Assembly (NCBI GenBank): GCA_025935195.1
Contig: JAICVS010000001.1
Location: 1 to 44,517, forward strand
Origin: Ktedonobacterales bacterium
GTDB taxonomy: Bacteria > Chloroflexota > Ktedonobacteria > Ktedonobacterales > JADMIN01
Direction: 5' to 3'
Length of the DNA: 44,517 bases
Position 1 is the stretch's first letter; each line of letters begins with the position of its first letter. Made by a program: the position numbers and the translations under genes. Below the pieces are notes generated by a model. It did not search any database. It saw only the letters and a list, made by a program, of their open reading frames with translations, and was not told the DNA's origin. This document shows positions 33,039 through 41,700 of this stretch, piece by piece.

Positions 33039-35579
33039 CTACTGGCTGGCGCCTTCCTCGCTTTGCTCGCCGCCCGGCCGCTCTCGTTCCGCCTCCCGCT
33101 CGCGCCGCTCTCGCTCGCGCCGCTCCAGCTCGTCCTTGCGCACCAGCTCCGTGCCAGTCCAGACGTAGTCCTCGATGTCCACGCCGGCAGCCTCCTCCTG
33201 GTCGCTCGGCTCTGTCGCCGCGCTCCCGGCTGGCGTGCGAGTTGCCGCCGCGGCGGGCTGCTGCTCAATCGGCGCCGCGCCGCCTCCGCTGGCACGGGAG
33301 CCGTTGTTCGCGCTCACCCCCTCGGCTAGCGGTAGGGCTGCCGCGCGCGGCTCTCCCTCCACCCCTGCCGCGCGCGGCACGCTCCGCGCGCCGTTCTGGC
33401 CGGGTGCTGCTCCCGGTATCACCGTCATACGCGGCGCGGTGGTGCGCTCGCCGGCGCGCTCCGCATCCAGCCCCGCCACGAAATGCTTCACGTAATGGGC
33501 GACGCGGACACCGTCCAGTTGCTGATAGCGCACATAGTCAGGCGCGACCCGTTTGGAGATGGTTTTCGCCAGCGCTGCCTCGGCGATGATCGCATCCGGG
33601 CGGATGACACGCCAGGCGTCCAGCACCCGATCCGGCCCACCAACGCGATAGGCGAACTGCGCCGGCACATGGGCATGCCGGGCCGCGGCCCCCGCCGCCG
33701 AGAGGGTGCGCTGCGCCTCCTCATCGAAGGCGTACGGATCGTAGATCTCGAACGGCTGCACTTCACGCGGCTGGGGCCGGCCCAGATACAGAAACACCAG
33801 TGTGTGCCCGTCCGCCCCCTCGATCGCGGCGCGCACCACCTCCCGGTTGCGTGCGGAGTCCGCCGCCAGTACCACCAGAATGGAGCGCCGAATGGGCCGC
33901 AGCCGCGACATGAGGAAGATCGGCTGCTGGCCGCGCTGTTGCTGGTAGCGGTAGTGGACGATCGAGACCGCCACGCCCAGGATCGTCAGCCCCCCGCCGA
34001 ACCCCGTCGCCAGCGGCTTGCTCTTGAGATTGATCGCCCACGCCCCGCACACCAGCACCGTCGTCAACAGACCAAGGGAGAACTTGAGATCGGGCCAGAC
34101 CCGCCGGATCAGGACCGCAACGGGATGCAAAGCCTGCGCGACCTCCGTCCCACCCGCTCGTATCCGCACCCACACGGCATGCGGGCGGTCCAGCGTCTCC
34201 GGGTCGAAGCGTCCCAACACCGGCGCCAGCCGGCGCGACCAGCGCGCCGCGCCGTGGGCCTGAGCGGCGACCTGTTCAACGACCTGCCCGGCGTGCTCAT
34301 CATCTTCTTCGGTGCTGCCAACGTGCGCCTCACCGTGCCGCTCGCGCCAGCGAATCACATCCAGCGCGACGCAGGTGAGCGCGAACGCGCCCAGCAGGCC
34401 GAAGGCGTACATATCGCCCAGGATGGCGATATTACCCGCCACCGCGACCAGCACCAGGATGGGAATGACGGTCGCGACAGCGATGGCGATGTGCGGGGTA
34501 TCGCGCAGCTTGTTACGCCGCTCGATGATCTTGGGGAAAAACCGCATGCGCGAGAGCGCCAGAAAAACGTGATACGCGCCGATGATGGCCGTATTGCTAG
34601 CGAAGACGAGCAACGTCGCGGCGGTGATCGCCGTCAGCACCTCCAGGATCGTGCCGCCGGCGCTGAAGCCAAGCTGCGAGATGAATTGCGTCTGCAACTG
34701 CGTGAGGTCGGTCACACGCGGCGGCAGCAGGTGCGCCTGGTGCAGCAGCGCTGGATGCGTCAGCAACACCGTCGAGAAGATCGTCAGCAGCGGGCTGGTG
34801 ATGCCCACTGTGATCACCACCAGCGCCAGCGCCCAGGTGACGGTCTTACTGCGTGGCACCCGCATCACCGGCGCGAGCTGCGAAATGCTTTCCAGACCGG
34901 AGAACGCCAGGAAGGACCCCGCGAAGCCCGTCAGCACCACCGGCACCGTCAGGTGCTCGCCGCGAAACATCACCTGGAAGACCTGGCCGATCACCGCCGG
35001 CGGCACGCGAAACGCCAGAAACAGCAGGATCAAGATGTCGCTGACGAAGGCGGCGATGGCAATCGCGGCGCTGACGATGGCGCTCTCCTTGATGCCATAC
35101 CAGTTAAGGATGCCCAGCAACACGACCAGCGTGATCGTGATCACGACCTGGACGAAGGTGGAGCTGAGCGCCGGCACGATCGTCTCGAAATACTGCACGC
35201 CCGACAGCGAGCTGATCGCCGACGTCAGAAAGTAGTCCACCAGGATGAACATGCCGCCGACCGCGCCCGCCCACGGGTTCAGCCCGCGCGCGGCCACCGT
35301 CACGACGCCGCCGCCCTCCGGGAAGCGCACGCTCACCTCGGCGTACTTCAAGGTCAGCAGCAGGAAGACCGCCATCGTCATGCTGACGAACAGGCCGGCC
35401 AGATCGCCGATGCCCTGCTGGCCGAAGAGGATGCCCGGCACGTAATAGATGGAGGTGCCGATGTCCGCGAAGACCACCGCCCAGCAGAGGAAGGCGCCGA
35501 GCCGCTTCCCCGTATGCTCACCCTCGACCGTCTTCGCCGTTGGTCCCGCCGGGGCCGTTAAATTCGGTTGCTGTGCCAC
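33039..35579 (-). CDS. KimA-like potassium uptake permease with USP-like domain (copy 1)
   Basis: This APC/KUP-superfamily permease of 846 residues has about twelve membrane helices, a hydrophilic insertion of about 75 residues before the last two, a cytosolic USP-like domain (RRSILVVLAADSARNREVV), a low-complexity tail and a terminal DIEDYVWTGTELVRKDELE motif. Residues forming the potassium sites of Bacillus KimA have counterparts here: D39, Y46 (FADIGTSIYY), Y115, T118, S122 (YFLTSAIS), S226, E229 (SGLE) and Y390; only KimA Thr230 is changed, to Ser. This and the KdpDE-like neighbours favour potassium; an amino acid permease is the alternative. GTG 35579 is chosen by alignment with copy 2; GTG 35597 is possible. 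Confidence 0.8.
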   Translation of the reverse strand: MAQQPNLTAPAGPTAKTVEGEHTGKRLGAFLCWAVVFADIGTSIYYVPGILFGQQGIGDLAGLFVSMTMAVFLLLTLKYAEVSVRFPEGGGVVTVAARGLNPWAGAVGGMFILVDYFLTSAISSLSGVQYFETIVPALSSTFVQVVITITLVVLLGILNWYGIKESAIVSAAIAIAAFVSDILILLFLAFRVPPAVIGQVFQVMFRGEHLTVPVVLTGFAGSFLAFSGLESISQLAPVMRVPRSKTVTWALALVVITVGITSPLLTIFSTVLLTHPALLHQAHLLPPRVTDLTQLQTQFISQLGFSAGGTILEVLTAITAATLLVFASNTAIIGAYHVFLALSRMRFFPKIIERRNKLRDTPHIAIAVATVIPILVLVAVAGNIAILGDMYAFGLLGAFALTCVALDVIRWRERHGEAHVGSTEEDDEHAGQVVEQVAAQAHGAARWSRRLAPVLGRFDPETLDRPHAVWVRIRAGGTEVAQALHPVAVLIRRVWPDLKFSLGLLTTVLVCGAWAINLKSKPLATGFGGGLTILGVAVSIVHYRYQQQRGQQPIFLMSRLRPIRRSILVVLAADSARNREVVRAAIEGADGHTLVFLYLGRPQPREVQPFEIYDPYAFDEEAQRTLSAAGAAARHAHVPAQFAYRVGGPDRVLDAWRVIRPDAIIAEAALAKTISKRVAPDYVRYQQLDGVRVAHYVKHFVAGLDAERAGERTTAPRMTVIPGAAPGQNGARSVPRAAGVEGEPRAAALPLAEGVSANNGSRASGGGAAPIEQQPAAAATRTPAGSAATEPSDQEEAAGVDIEDYVWTGTELVRKDELERRERERREREAERERPGGEQSEEGASQ

Positions 35580-35613
35580 CACGCCATTGTTTCTCACGAC
35601 TGATTCCGCTTCA

Positions 35614-35955
35614 TCATTCAGAGCCGGACCGCGAGTGGTTCGGCGATACGCCTTGCATGCGCGCCGCTGTGGCCCACGCGATGAAGCGGGCGACCATCTG
35701 CCATGCGGCCCAGAGCGGTTGCAAGCGCCGCCGGCGATGTTCCACCTGCTTCAATCGCTCCAGCCGGAGGGCCGCCGTATGTTCGCGCTCCCAGGCGCGG
35801 ATAGCCGCGATCTCGCGTTCCGTCGCCGGCACGAGCGCGTTCTGCTTCCGCACCCAATACTCGATGTGGTGTTCACCGAAGGCGTCGTCGAGGTCAACCA
35901 CATCCCAGCGTGGCGCGAACCCGTCCGGGAGATCCGCTTCCCGAAACTTCCCCAT
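35614..35955 (-). CDS. Small protein of unknown function upstream of permease copy 1
   Basis: I do not recognise this 113-residue protein. It begins MGKFREADLPDGFAPRWDVV and has an acidic first part (VVDLDDAFGEHHIEYWVRKQ), a long charged helix rich in Arg and Glu (ATEREIAAIRAWEREHTAAL) and a Trp-rich amphipathic end (LWAAWQMVARFIAWATA). There is no signal peptide or clear membrane segment. The ATG at 35955 follows GGAAGGAAG at rather long spacing. The stop is 16-34 nt before the permease start, so the two are probably cotranscribed, which makes it a candidate accessory or regulatory factor of the permease. Confidence 0.6.
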   Translation of the reverse strand: MGKFREADLPDGFAPRWDVVDLDDAFGEHHIEYWVRKQNALVPATEREIAAIRAWEREHTAALRLERLKQVEHRRRRLQPLWAAWQMVARFIAWATAARMQGVSPNHSRSGSE

Positions 35956-36278
35956 ACCTGTGCCGCTTCCTTCCGCTCCCGCTATGCGCGCGGGTCATCC
36001 GGGGAGCACTGACTGATACCGCCTTGCTCTGGATTGTTGGGCTATCCTCACTCGTGCGAGGCGGAGGATTACCCCCGGCATTCATGCCGGGAGCCAACGC
36101 ATGACACCAGCTCAACGCAAAGCGGTCTGATCCAGGGAGCGCCGGAAATTCGCCGCGCGGGAGCGCATCGCAGAATTCACATGAATTGTGGGGCAGCGAC
36201 GATAAGGGCCACGTAAACGCGACGCCCGATTCGCATCAGGAAAATGTAAAGATTGGGCGGGAGAGTAGCGGTCCGCGC
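35956..36278 (-). other. Spacer between response regulator gene and permease unit
   Basis: This 323-nt region has no credible gene. It contains the three-way-junction sequence (36036-36098), an adjacent GAGCA/TGCTC stem (36004-36008/36025-36029) and a small inverted repeat AATTC-N4-GAATT at 36174-36187. I find no convincing -35/-10 pair on the minus strand. Confidence 0.5.
36036..36098. ncRNA. Candidate structured element: 63-nt three-way junction
   Basis: Three stems nest almost without unpaired bases. P1 is 36036-36043 with 36092-36098 (7 bp, one bulge). One arm is ATCCTC/GAGGAT (36044-36049/36064-36069) with an inner CTCG/CGAG. The other is CCCGGCAT/ATGCCGGG (36074-36081/36084-36091). The fold works on either strand. 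On the minus strand it would be in the leader of the small-protein/permease unit or the 3' end of the response-regulator message. On the plus strand it resembles the hairpin-rich right ends of IS200/IS605 elements. Both readings are inference. Confidence 0.45.
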
Positions 36279-37043
36279 TTATTCAGGACTGCGCAGGCGG
36301 TAGCCGATGCCCGGCTCCGTCAGCAGGTACGCCGGCCGCGCCGCGTCCGGCTCGATCTTGCGCCGTAATTGGCCGATGAACACGCGCAGGTAGTGCGCCT
36401 CATCCTCGTACGCCGGCCCCCAGACCGCCCGCAGCAGCGTCCGGTGCGTGATCACCTTGCCCGCGTGCTGCGCCAGATATTTCAGCACCTCATACTCGGT
36501 CGGCGTCAGATGCACCTCCGCCCCATCCATCGTCACCACGCGCCGGCCGAAGTCAATCGTCAGCGCGCCCGCGCGGAAGCGCGCATCGCCGCCGGACGCG
36601 CCCGCCGACTGGGCGGCGTGGCGCAAGGCCACCCGCACGCGCGCCACCAGCTCGCCCATGCTGAACGGCTTGGTCAAGTAGTCGTCCGCGCCCAGTTCCA
36701 GCGCCGTCACCTTATCCGCATCCCCCGCGCGCACCGAGAGCACGATGATCGGCACCGGCGACCACGCCCGCAGCTGCCGGCAGGCTTCCAGCCCATCCAT
36801 ATCCGGCAGTGAGAGGTCCAGGATCACCACATCGGGATGCCAGCGCGTCACCAGATCGAGTCCCTCGGCCGCCGTCGGCGCCCACTCGACGGCGAAGCCC
36901 GCGCCGGCAAGCCCCGCGCGCACCGCCCGGCGGATCTCCGGCTCGTCGTCAATCACCAGCACCCGTGCGCCGTCAGGCCCACGCCCCTCCGTGCGCTCCG
37001 TGCGTTGCCTCTGCGCATCATCCCGCTGGCTGTCATCGCTCAC
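36279..37043 (-). CDS. OmpR-type response regulator (KdpE-like)
   Basis: This is a DNA-binding response regulator of 254 residues. The receiver domain (about 27-138) has the acidic pair in VIDDEPEIR, the phosphoacceptor D76 in VVILDLSLPDMDG and the Lys of YLTKPF. The winged-helix output domain (about 153-252) has LTPTEYEVLKYLAQHAGKVI and the recognition region YLRVFIGQLRRKIE followed by EPGIGYRL. The sequence and pairing with a DUF4118 kinase make it KdpE-like. The ATG overlaps the kinase stop as ATGA, a 4-nt coupling. It lies between two KimA-like permease genes, its likely targets by context. Confidence 0.88.
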   Translation of the reverse strand: MSDDSQRDDAQRQRTERTEGRGPDGARVLVIDDEPEIRRAVRAGLAGAGFAVEWAPTAAEGLDLVTRWHPDVVILDLSLPDMDGLEACRQLRAWSPVPIIVLSVRAGDADKVTALELGADDYLTKPFSMGELVARVRVALRHAAQSAGASGGDARFRAGALTIDFGRRVVTMDGAEVHLTPTEYEVLKYLAQHAGKVITHRTLLRAVWGPAYEDEAHYLRVFIGQLRRKIEPDAARPAYLLTEPGIGYRLRSPE

Positions 37044-38899
37044 GGCGCCACCTCGGCCCCAACTTCAGAGGGGGCGGCCTCCCTCCCACCGTCAAGCTCC
37101 GGCAGCCCGCCGAGCGGCCCATCCACCGGGATCGGCAGCGTGAAGATCACCGTCGTTCCCTCACCAAGACGGCTCTCCGCCCAGATATGCCCGCCGTGCG
37201 CGTGCATGATGGCGTCGCTGATCGCCAGCCCCAACCCCGTACCCACCGGCGGCTTGCCATCAGCCCAATGCGCCGCCGTCTGTCGCACACGATAGAACTT
37301 ACCGAAGATGGCGCGCAGCTCTCCCGCCGGGATGCCGACTCCATGATCCGTGATCCGCACCTCCAGCGCCTCCGGCCGCCCCTCCCGCAGCCTCTCCGGC
37401 CGCCCCACAACGCGCGCGCGCACATCCACCGGCGAGCCAGCGGGTGAGTATTTGAGCGCATTCTCCAGCACATTGGTCAACACCTGCTCGATCTGCGCAT
37501 GATCCATCGGCGCCAGCGGAAGCTCCCCCGGCACATCCACCACAATCTCGCGGCCCGCGAGCTGCCCCGCCAGCTCCAGCCGGTCCAGCACCGCCGCCAC
37601 CACATCGCCGATCAAATACCACTCTTTCACCGGCCGCGCCACGCCCGCCTCCAGCCGCGAAAGGTCCAGCAGATTCCCCACCAGCCGGTTGAGCCGATCC
37701 GCGCTGGCGTCAATCGCTCCCAGCAGCTCGCGGCGATCCGCCTCGGTCCAGGTGATCTCGGCATCCAGCAGGCTGCCGGTCGCCGCCTTGATCGCCGCCA
37801 GCGGCGTGCGCAGGTCGTGCGTCACCGATCCGAGCAGCGCATCTTTGAGGCGATCCCCCTCCCGCAGCGCCTCCGCATGGATCGCCTGCTGCTGCAAGGC
37901 GGCGCGATCCAGCGCCAGGGCGATGTGCTCGCAAAAAGCCCGCAATAGCTCCACCTCTGGATCCTGCCCATGCGCGCCAGCGGAAGCCGAGTCGCTCTCC
38001 GGCGCGGAGGCGTGCGCTCCCGGCACCAGCCGTCGCATCTCGTCCGTGCCCGCGATGCCCAGCACCCCCACAATCCGGCCGCGGCTACGCAACGGCAGGA
38101 AGTAACAGGCCGCCCCGTACGGCTGCGTCTCACCCTCTCCCGCCAACGCGATATGCCCGCCTGCCGGTGTGCCATGCTCCAACACCCAGCCGGCCTGGGC
38201 TTGCTGCTCGCGCTCCTCCAGGCCCACCACGCGCAGCAGCGGCCTCCCGTACGGTGAGGCGGTAGCTGCCGCCTGCACGATCGGGCGATTCTGGTCGTCC
38301 GCCAGAATCAGCGAACACGCGGCCAGGCCCGCCGGAGCGAAGACATCGAGGACACGTCCCGGCAGCGCCGCCAGCAGCGTCTCGTATTCCGGCGTGGCGG
38401 CGATGAGCTGTGAGAGCGCGAACAGCGTCGCGGTGCGCTGCTGGCTCTCCTGCGCGTCCCTGGCCCGCGCCTGCACCGATGCCGTCAGTTGGCCGAGCAC
38501 CAGCGCGGTGGCGAGCAGGGCGAAGAGCGAGATCCATTCCGTGGGATCGTCCACCGTGAAGCGATGCAGCGGCGTGATGAAGAAGAAGTTGTACGCGAAG
38601 AACGCCAGCACGGAGGCCAGGATCGCCGGCCCGCGCCCGCACACCGAGGCCAGCCATAGCACGACCAGCAGATAGATCAGCGACAGGTTGCGCGTCTGCG
38701 TATAGGCCTGCGCGACGCCGATCGCCCACGTGGCGAGGAACACCGCCAGCACCGCTGCGGCATAGGCCAGCGCGAAGCGGCGCACCGGTCGTGGCACACG
38801 GGCGATCAGGCGGGCAACCGCCGCTACCGGGCGCGGCAACCTGCTCCGCGAGGTTCCCCGAGTGCTCACACGCGCCCTGGCGCGAGATGCGCTAGCCAT
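37040..38899 (-). CDS. Membrane sensor histidine kinase (KdpD-like, without the KdpD sensor domain)
   Basis: The 619-residue kinase has the C-terminal architecture of KdpD: a DUF4118 four-helix membrane domain (about 44-62, 73-88, 91-110, 122-141), a GAF domain (about 150-335), HisKA with H361 in GSVTHDLRTPLAA, and an ATPase domain with NVLENALKYS, DHGVGIP and GTGLGLAI. The long N-terminal KdpD/USP region, which senses ligands such as c-di-AMP or phosphotransferase proteins in other KdpDs, is absent; a short basic Arg-rich leader stands in its place. The ATG at 38899 follows GGAAGGGG. It is coupled to the response regulator by a 4-nt overlap. The signal is unknown; potassium or turgor is inferred. 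Confidence 0.88.
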   Translation of the reverse strand: MASASRARARVSTRGTSRSRLPRPVAAVARLIARVPRPVRRFALAYAAAVLAVFLATWAIGVAQAYTQTRNLSLIYLLVVLWLASVCGRGPAILASVLAFFAYNFFFITPLHRFTVDDPTEWISLFALLATALVLGQLTASVQARARDAQESQQRTATLFALSQLIAATPEYETLLAALPGRVLDVFAPAGLAACSLILADDQNRPIVQAAATASPYGRPLLRVVGLEEREQQAQAGWVLEHGTPAGGHIALAGEGETQPYGAACYFLPLRSRGRIVGVLGIAGTDEMRRLVPGAHASAPESDSASAGAHGQDPEVELLRAFCEHIALALDRAALQQQAIHAEALREGDRLKDALLGSVTHDLRTPLAAIKAATGSLLDAEITWTEADRRELLGAIDASADRLNRLVGNLLDLSRLEAGVARPVKEWYLIGDVVAAVLDRLELAGQLAGREIVVDVPGELPLAPMDHAQIEQVLTNVLENALKYSPAGSPVDVRARVVGRPERLREGRPEALEVRITDHGVGIPAGELRAIFGKFYRVRQTAAHWADGKPPVGTGLGLAISDAIMHAHGGHIWAESRLGEGTTVIFTLPIPVDGPLGGLPELDGGREAAPSEVGAEVAP

Positions 38900-38962
38900 C
38901 GCTCTCGTGCCCCTTCCACATCGCGCCGCGCGGGATGCGGCGCCATCATCTACGACTCCTAC

Positions 38963-38968
38963 AGTATA
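38963..38968 (-). promoter_or_regulatory. -10 box TATACT upstream of the kinase-regulator pair
   Basis: TATACT reads on the minus strand 64 nt upstream of the kinase ATG, in the 118-nt gap after permease copy 2. There is no consensus -35. The surrounding GGCGGCGGCATATACTG resembles the apt -10 region. Confidence 0.4.
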
Positions 38969-39017
38969 TGCCGCCGCCGCATCATGCTGGCATCCCGCCC
39001 CTCATCGCTCCGTATCC

Positions 39018-41528
39018 TCAGCGTTCCTGGGATGGCTCAGGCGGCTCCTCGGCCTGCTGATCGCGCTCCAGCTCGTCCTTGCGCACCAGCTCTGTGCCAG
39101 TCCAGACGTAATCCTCGATGTCCACAGCGGCTGTAGGCTCCTGCGTAGTCGGCTCCGATGTCGCCTGTTCCGGAGCGCGCTCGGCTCCCGTTCCCGCGCC
39201 CGCCGGCGTTGGAGCATTCCGCGCCGTGTGGCTCGACGCGGTGGTCGGTTCAGCCGCCCGCCCGCCCGGCTGCCGGTCGTCAGCGGACGCCTCACCTCCA
39301 CCGCCGTCCGCTCTGGTGGGCGTAGCGGCCCGCGTCGCGCCATTGCTCCCCGGCGTCACTGGGACTGCCGACGTATCGCTGCCCACGCCGCCCGCGACCC
39401 GCTCATCCAGACGCTCGGTGTCCAGCCCCGCCACGAAGTGCTTCACGTAGTGGGCGACGCGAACGCCGTCCACCTGCTGGAAGCGCACATAATCGGGCGC
39501 GACGCGCTGCGCGATGGACTTGGCGAGCGCCGACTCGGCAATGATCTCATCCGGGCGGATGATGCGCCAGGCGTCCAGCACCTTGCCCGGCCCGCCAACA
39601 CGATAGACGAAGCTCGCCGGCAAGTGGGCACGACCGGCGGCCGTCGCGGCCCGCGAGAGCGCCTGCTGCGCCTCCTCATCGAAGGCGTACGGATCGTAGA
39701 TCTCGAATGGCTGCACGGCGCGCGGCGTCGGCTGACCGAGATAGAGGAAGGTCAGCGGACGCCCATCGGCAGTCTCAATCGCCGCGCGGATGACCTCCGC
39801 ATTGTGTGCCGAGTTGGCGGCGAGCACCACCAGAATCGAATGCGGCAGCGCGCGCAGCCGCGACATCAGGAAGACCGGCGGGCGCCCGCGCTCCTGCTGG
39901 TAGCGGTAATGCACGACGGAGACCGCCACGCCCAGGACGGCGAAGCCGCCGCCAAACGCGGTTGCCAGCGGCTTGGTCTTGAGGTCAATACTCCAGGCGC
40001 CGACCACCAGCACCGTCGTCAACAGGCCGAGATAGAATTTGAGATCCGGCCAGGCACGCAGCGCGACCCTCCCCGCCGGGCGTAGCGCCCGCGCGAGCGC
40101 CAGCCGGCCCGCCGCCGCGCGCTCGCGCGCGCTCTCGACCCGCCCCATGACGCGCCGCAGCGTCTCCGCATCAACGCGCTCCCCCAACAGCACCATCATG
40201 CGCCCAGGACGTGGGCGCGCGTGTACGGCGTCGGGCGGGCCGTCGGCTTCCTCGTCCTCCAGCGCGCCGATATGCGCCTCGCCGCGCCGCTCGCGCCAGC
40301 GAATCACATCCAGCGCGACACAGGTGAGCGCGAACGCGCCCAGCAGGCCGAAGGCGTACATATCGCCCAGGATGACGATGTTGCCCGCCACCGCGACCAG
40401 CACCAGCATCGGGATGCCCGTTGCCAGCGCGATTGAGACGTGCGGCGTGTCGCGCAGCGTATTGCGCTTCTCGATGATCTTGGGCAGGAATTGCATGCGC
40501 GAGAGCGCCAGAAAAACGTGATACGCGCCGATGATGGCCGTGTTGCTGGCGAACGCCAGCAGCGTCGCGGCGGTGATCGCCGTCAGCACCTCCAAGATCG
40601 TGCCGCCGGATGTGAAGGCCAATTGCGAGATGAACTGGTTGGAGAGCTGCGTCGGATCGGTCACGCGCGGCGGCAGCAGGTGCGCCTGTTGCAGCAGCGC
40701 CGGATGCGTCAGCAACACCGTCGAGAAGATCGTCAGCAGCGGGCTGGTGACGGCGACCGTGATCACCACCAGGATCAGCGCGCGTGTCACCGTCTTGCTG
40801 CGTGGCACCCGCATCACCGGCGCGAGCTGCGAGATGCTTTCCAGACCGGAGAACGCCAGGAAGGACCCCGCGAAGCCCGTCAGCACAATCGGCACCGCCA
40901 GGTGCTCGCCGCGAAACATCACCTGGAAGACCTGGCCGATCACCGCCGGCGGCACGCGAAACGCCAGAAACAGCAGAATCAAGATGTCGCTGGCGAACGC
41001 CGCCACAGCGATGGCGGCGCTGAACACCGCGCTCTCCTTGATGCCATACCAATTCAGCACACCCAGCAGCACCAGCAGCACCAGCGTGATCACGACCTGG
41101 ACGAAGGTGGAGCTGAGCGCGGGCACGATCGTCTCGAAATACTGCACGCCGGAGAGCGAGCTGATCGCCGACGTCAGAAAGTAAGAGGTGAGGATGAACA
41201 TGCCGCCGACCGCGCCCGCCCACGGGTTCAGCGCCTTGGCCGCGACGGAGACGACGCCGCCGCCCTCCGGGAAGCGCACGCTCACCTCGGCATACTTCAA
41301 GGTCAGCAGCAGGAAGACGATCATCGTCAGCGCCACAAACAGGCCGGCGAGGTCACCGATGCCCGGCTGGCTGAAGAGGATGCCCGGTACGTAATAGACC
41401 GACGTGCCGATATCGGCGAAGACCACCGCCCAGCAGAGGAAGGCGCCGAGCCGCTTCCCCGTATGCTCACCCTCGACTGTCTTCGCCGTTGGTCCCGCCG
41501 GGGCCGTCAGACTCGTTTGCTGTGCCAC
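39018..41528 (-). CDS. KimA-like potassium uptake permease with USP-like domain (copy 2)
   Basis: This is a paralogue of the permease at 33039-35579, 836 residues, with the same layout and much of the same nucleotide sequence in the membrane part. The KimA potassium-site positions are identical to copy 1: D39, Y46, Y115, T118, S122, S226 and E229. The USP-like part begins HSILVVLAANSAHNAEVIRA. The hydrophilic insertion and the low-complexity tail differ strongly from copy 1, yet the tail ends with the same DIEDYVWTGTELVRKDELE motif. GTG 41526-41528 is the start, with AAGGA 11 nt upstream. It is the first of the five same-strand genes of this block. Potassium uptake is inferred from residues and context. 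Confidence 0.8.
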   Translation of the reverse strand: MAQQTSLTAPAGPTAKTVEGEHTGKRLGAFLCWAVVFADIGTSVYYVPGILFSQPGIGDLAGLFVALTMIVFLLLTLKYAEVSVRFPEGGGVVSVAAKALNPWAGAVGGMFILTSYFLTSAISSLSGVQYFETIVPALSSTFVQVVITLVLLVLLGVLNWYGIKESAVFSAAIAVAAFASDILILLFLAFRVPPAVIGQVFQVMFRGEHLAVPIVLTGFAGSFLAFSGLESISQLAPVMRVPRSKTVTRALILVVITVAVTSPLLTIFSTVLLTHPALLQQAHLLPPRVTDPTQLSNQFISQLAFTSGGTILEVLTAITAATLLAFASNTAIIGAYHVFLALSRMQFLPKIIEKRNTLRDTPHVSIALATGIPMLVLVAVAGNIVILGDMYAFGLLGAFALTCVALDVIRWRERRGEAHIGALEDEEADGPPDAVHARPRPGRMMVLLGERVDAETLRRVMGRVESARERAAAGRLALARALRPAGRVALRAWPDLKFYLGLLTTVLVVGAWSIDLKTKPLATAFGGGFAVLGVAVSVVHYRYQQERGRPPVFLMSRLRALPHSILVVLAANSAHNAEVIRAAIETADGRPLTFLYLGQPTPRAVQPFEIYDPYAFDEEAQQALSRAATAAGRAHLPASFVYRVGGPGKVLDAWRIIRPDEIIAESALAKSIAQRVAPDYVRFQQVDGVRVAHYVKHFVAGLDTERLDERVAGGVGSDTSAVPVTPGSNGATRAATPTRADGGGGEASADDRQPGGRAAEPTTASSHTARNAPTPAGAGTGAERAPEQATSEPTTQEPTAAVDIEDYVWTGTELVRKDELERDQQAEEPPEPSQER

Positions 41529-41653
41529 AACACTCTTGTTCCTTAGCGGATGAGCGCCCGCCGACCGGCGCGGGCCTTACGAGCGGTCATGCCAGCCACA
41601 CATCGCGTTGAGAGGGCGTTGCGCAAGACATGCGCCATCTGCCTCCCCGCGCG

Positions 41654-41679
41654 CTGGCGCCGCACCCACGCGGCGCCAG
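41654..41679 (-). terminator. Perfect 10-bp hairpin after rodA/ftsW
   Basis: CTGGCGCCGC (41654-41663) and GCGGCGCCAG (41670-41679) form a perfect stem with a 6-nt loop, starting 21 nt past the rodA/ftsW stop and 125 nt before the permease. There is no T-run, so it is a GC-type terminator candidate separating the cell-wall genes from the permease unit. Confidence 0.5.
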
Positions 41680-41700
41680 AGGGAATACGGCCCGGCGCCC

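Noticed and set aside
33483-35561. A 692-codon plus-strand frame antisense to permease copy 1, with a similar one opposite copy 2
   Set aside because: Parallel shadows of two similar genes; composition is His/Arg/Asp/Gln-rich without structure or homology.
35580-36278. ydaO-type c-di-AMP riboswitch upstream of the KimA-like permease
   Set aside because: I looked because kimA carries this riboswitch in Bacillus, but I cannot find its conserved core; the three-way junction present is shorter and different.
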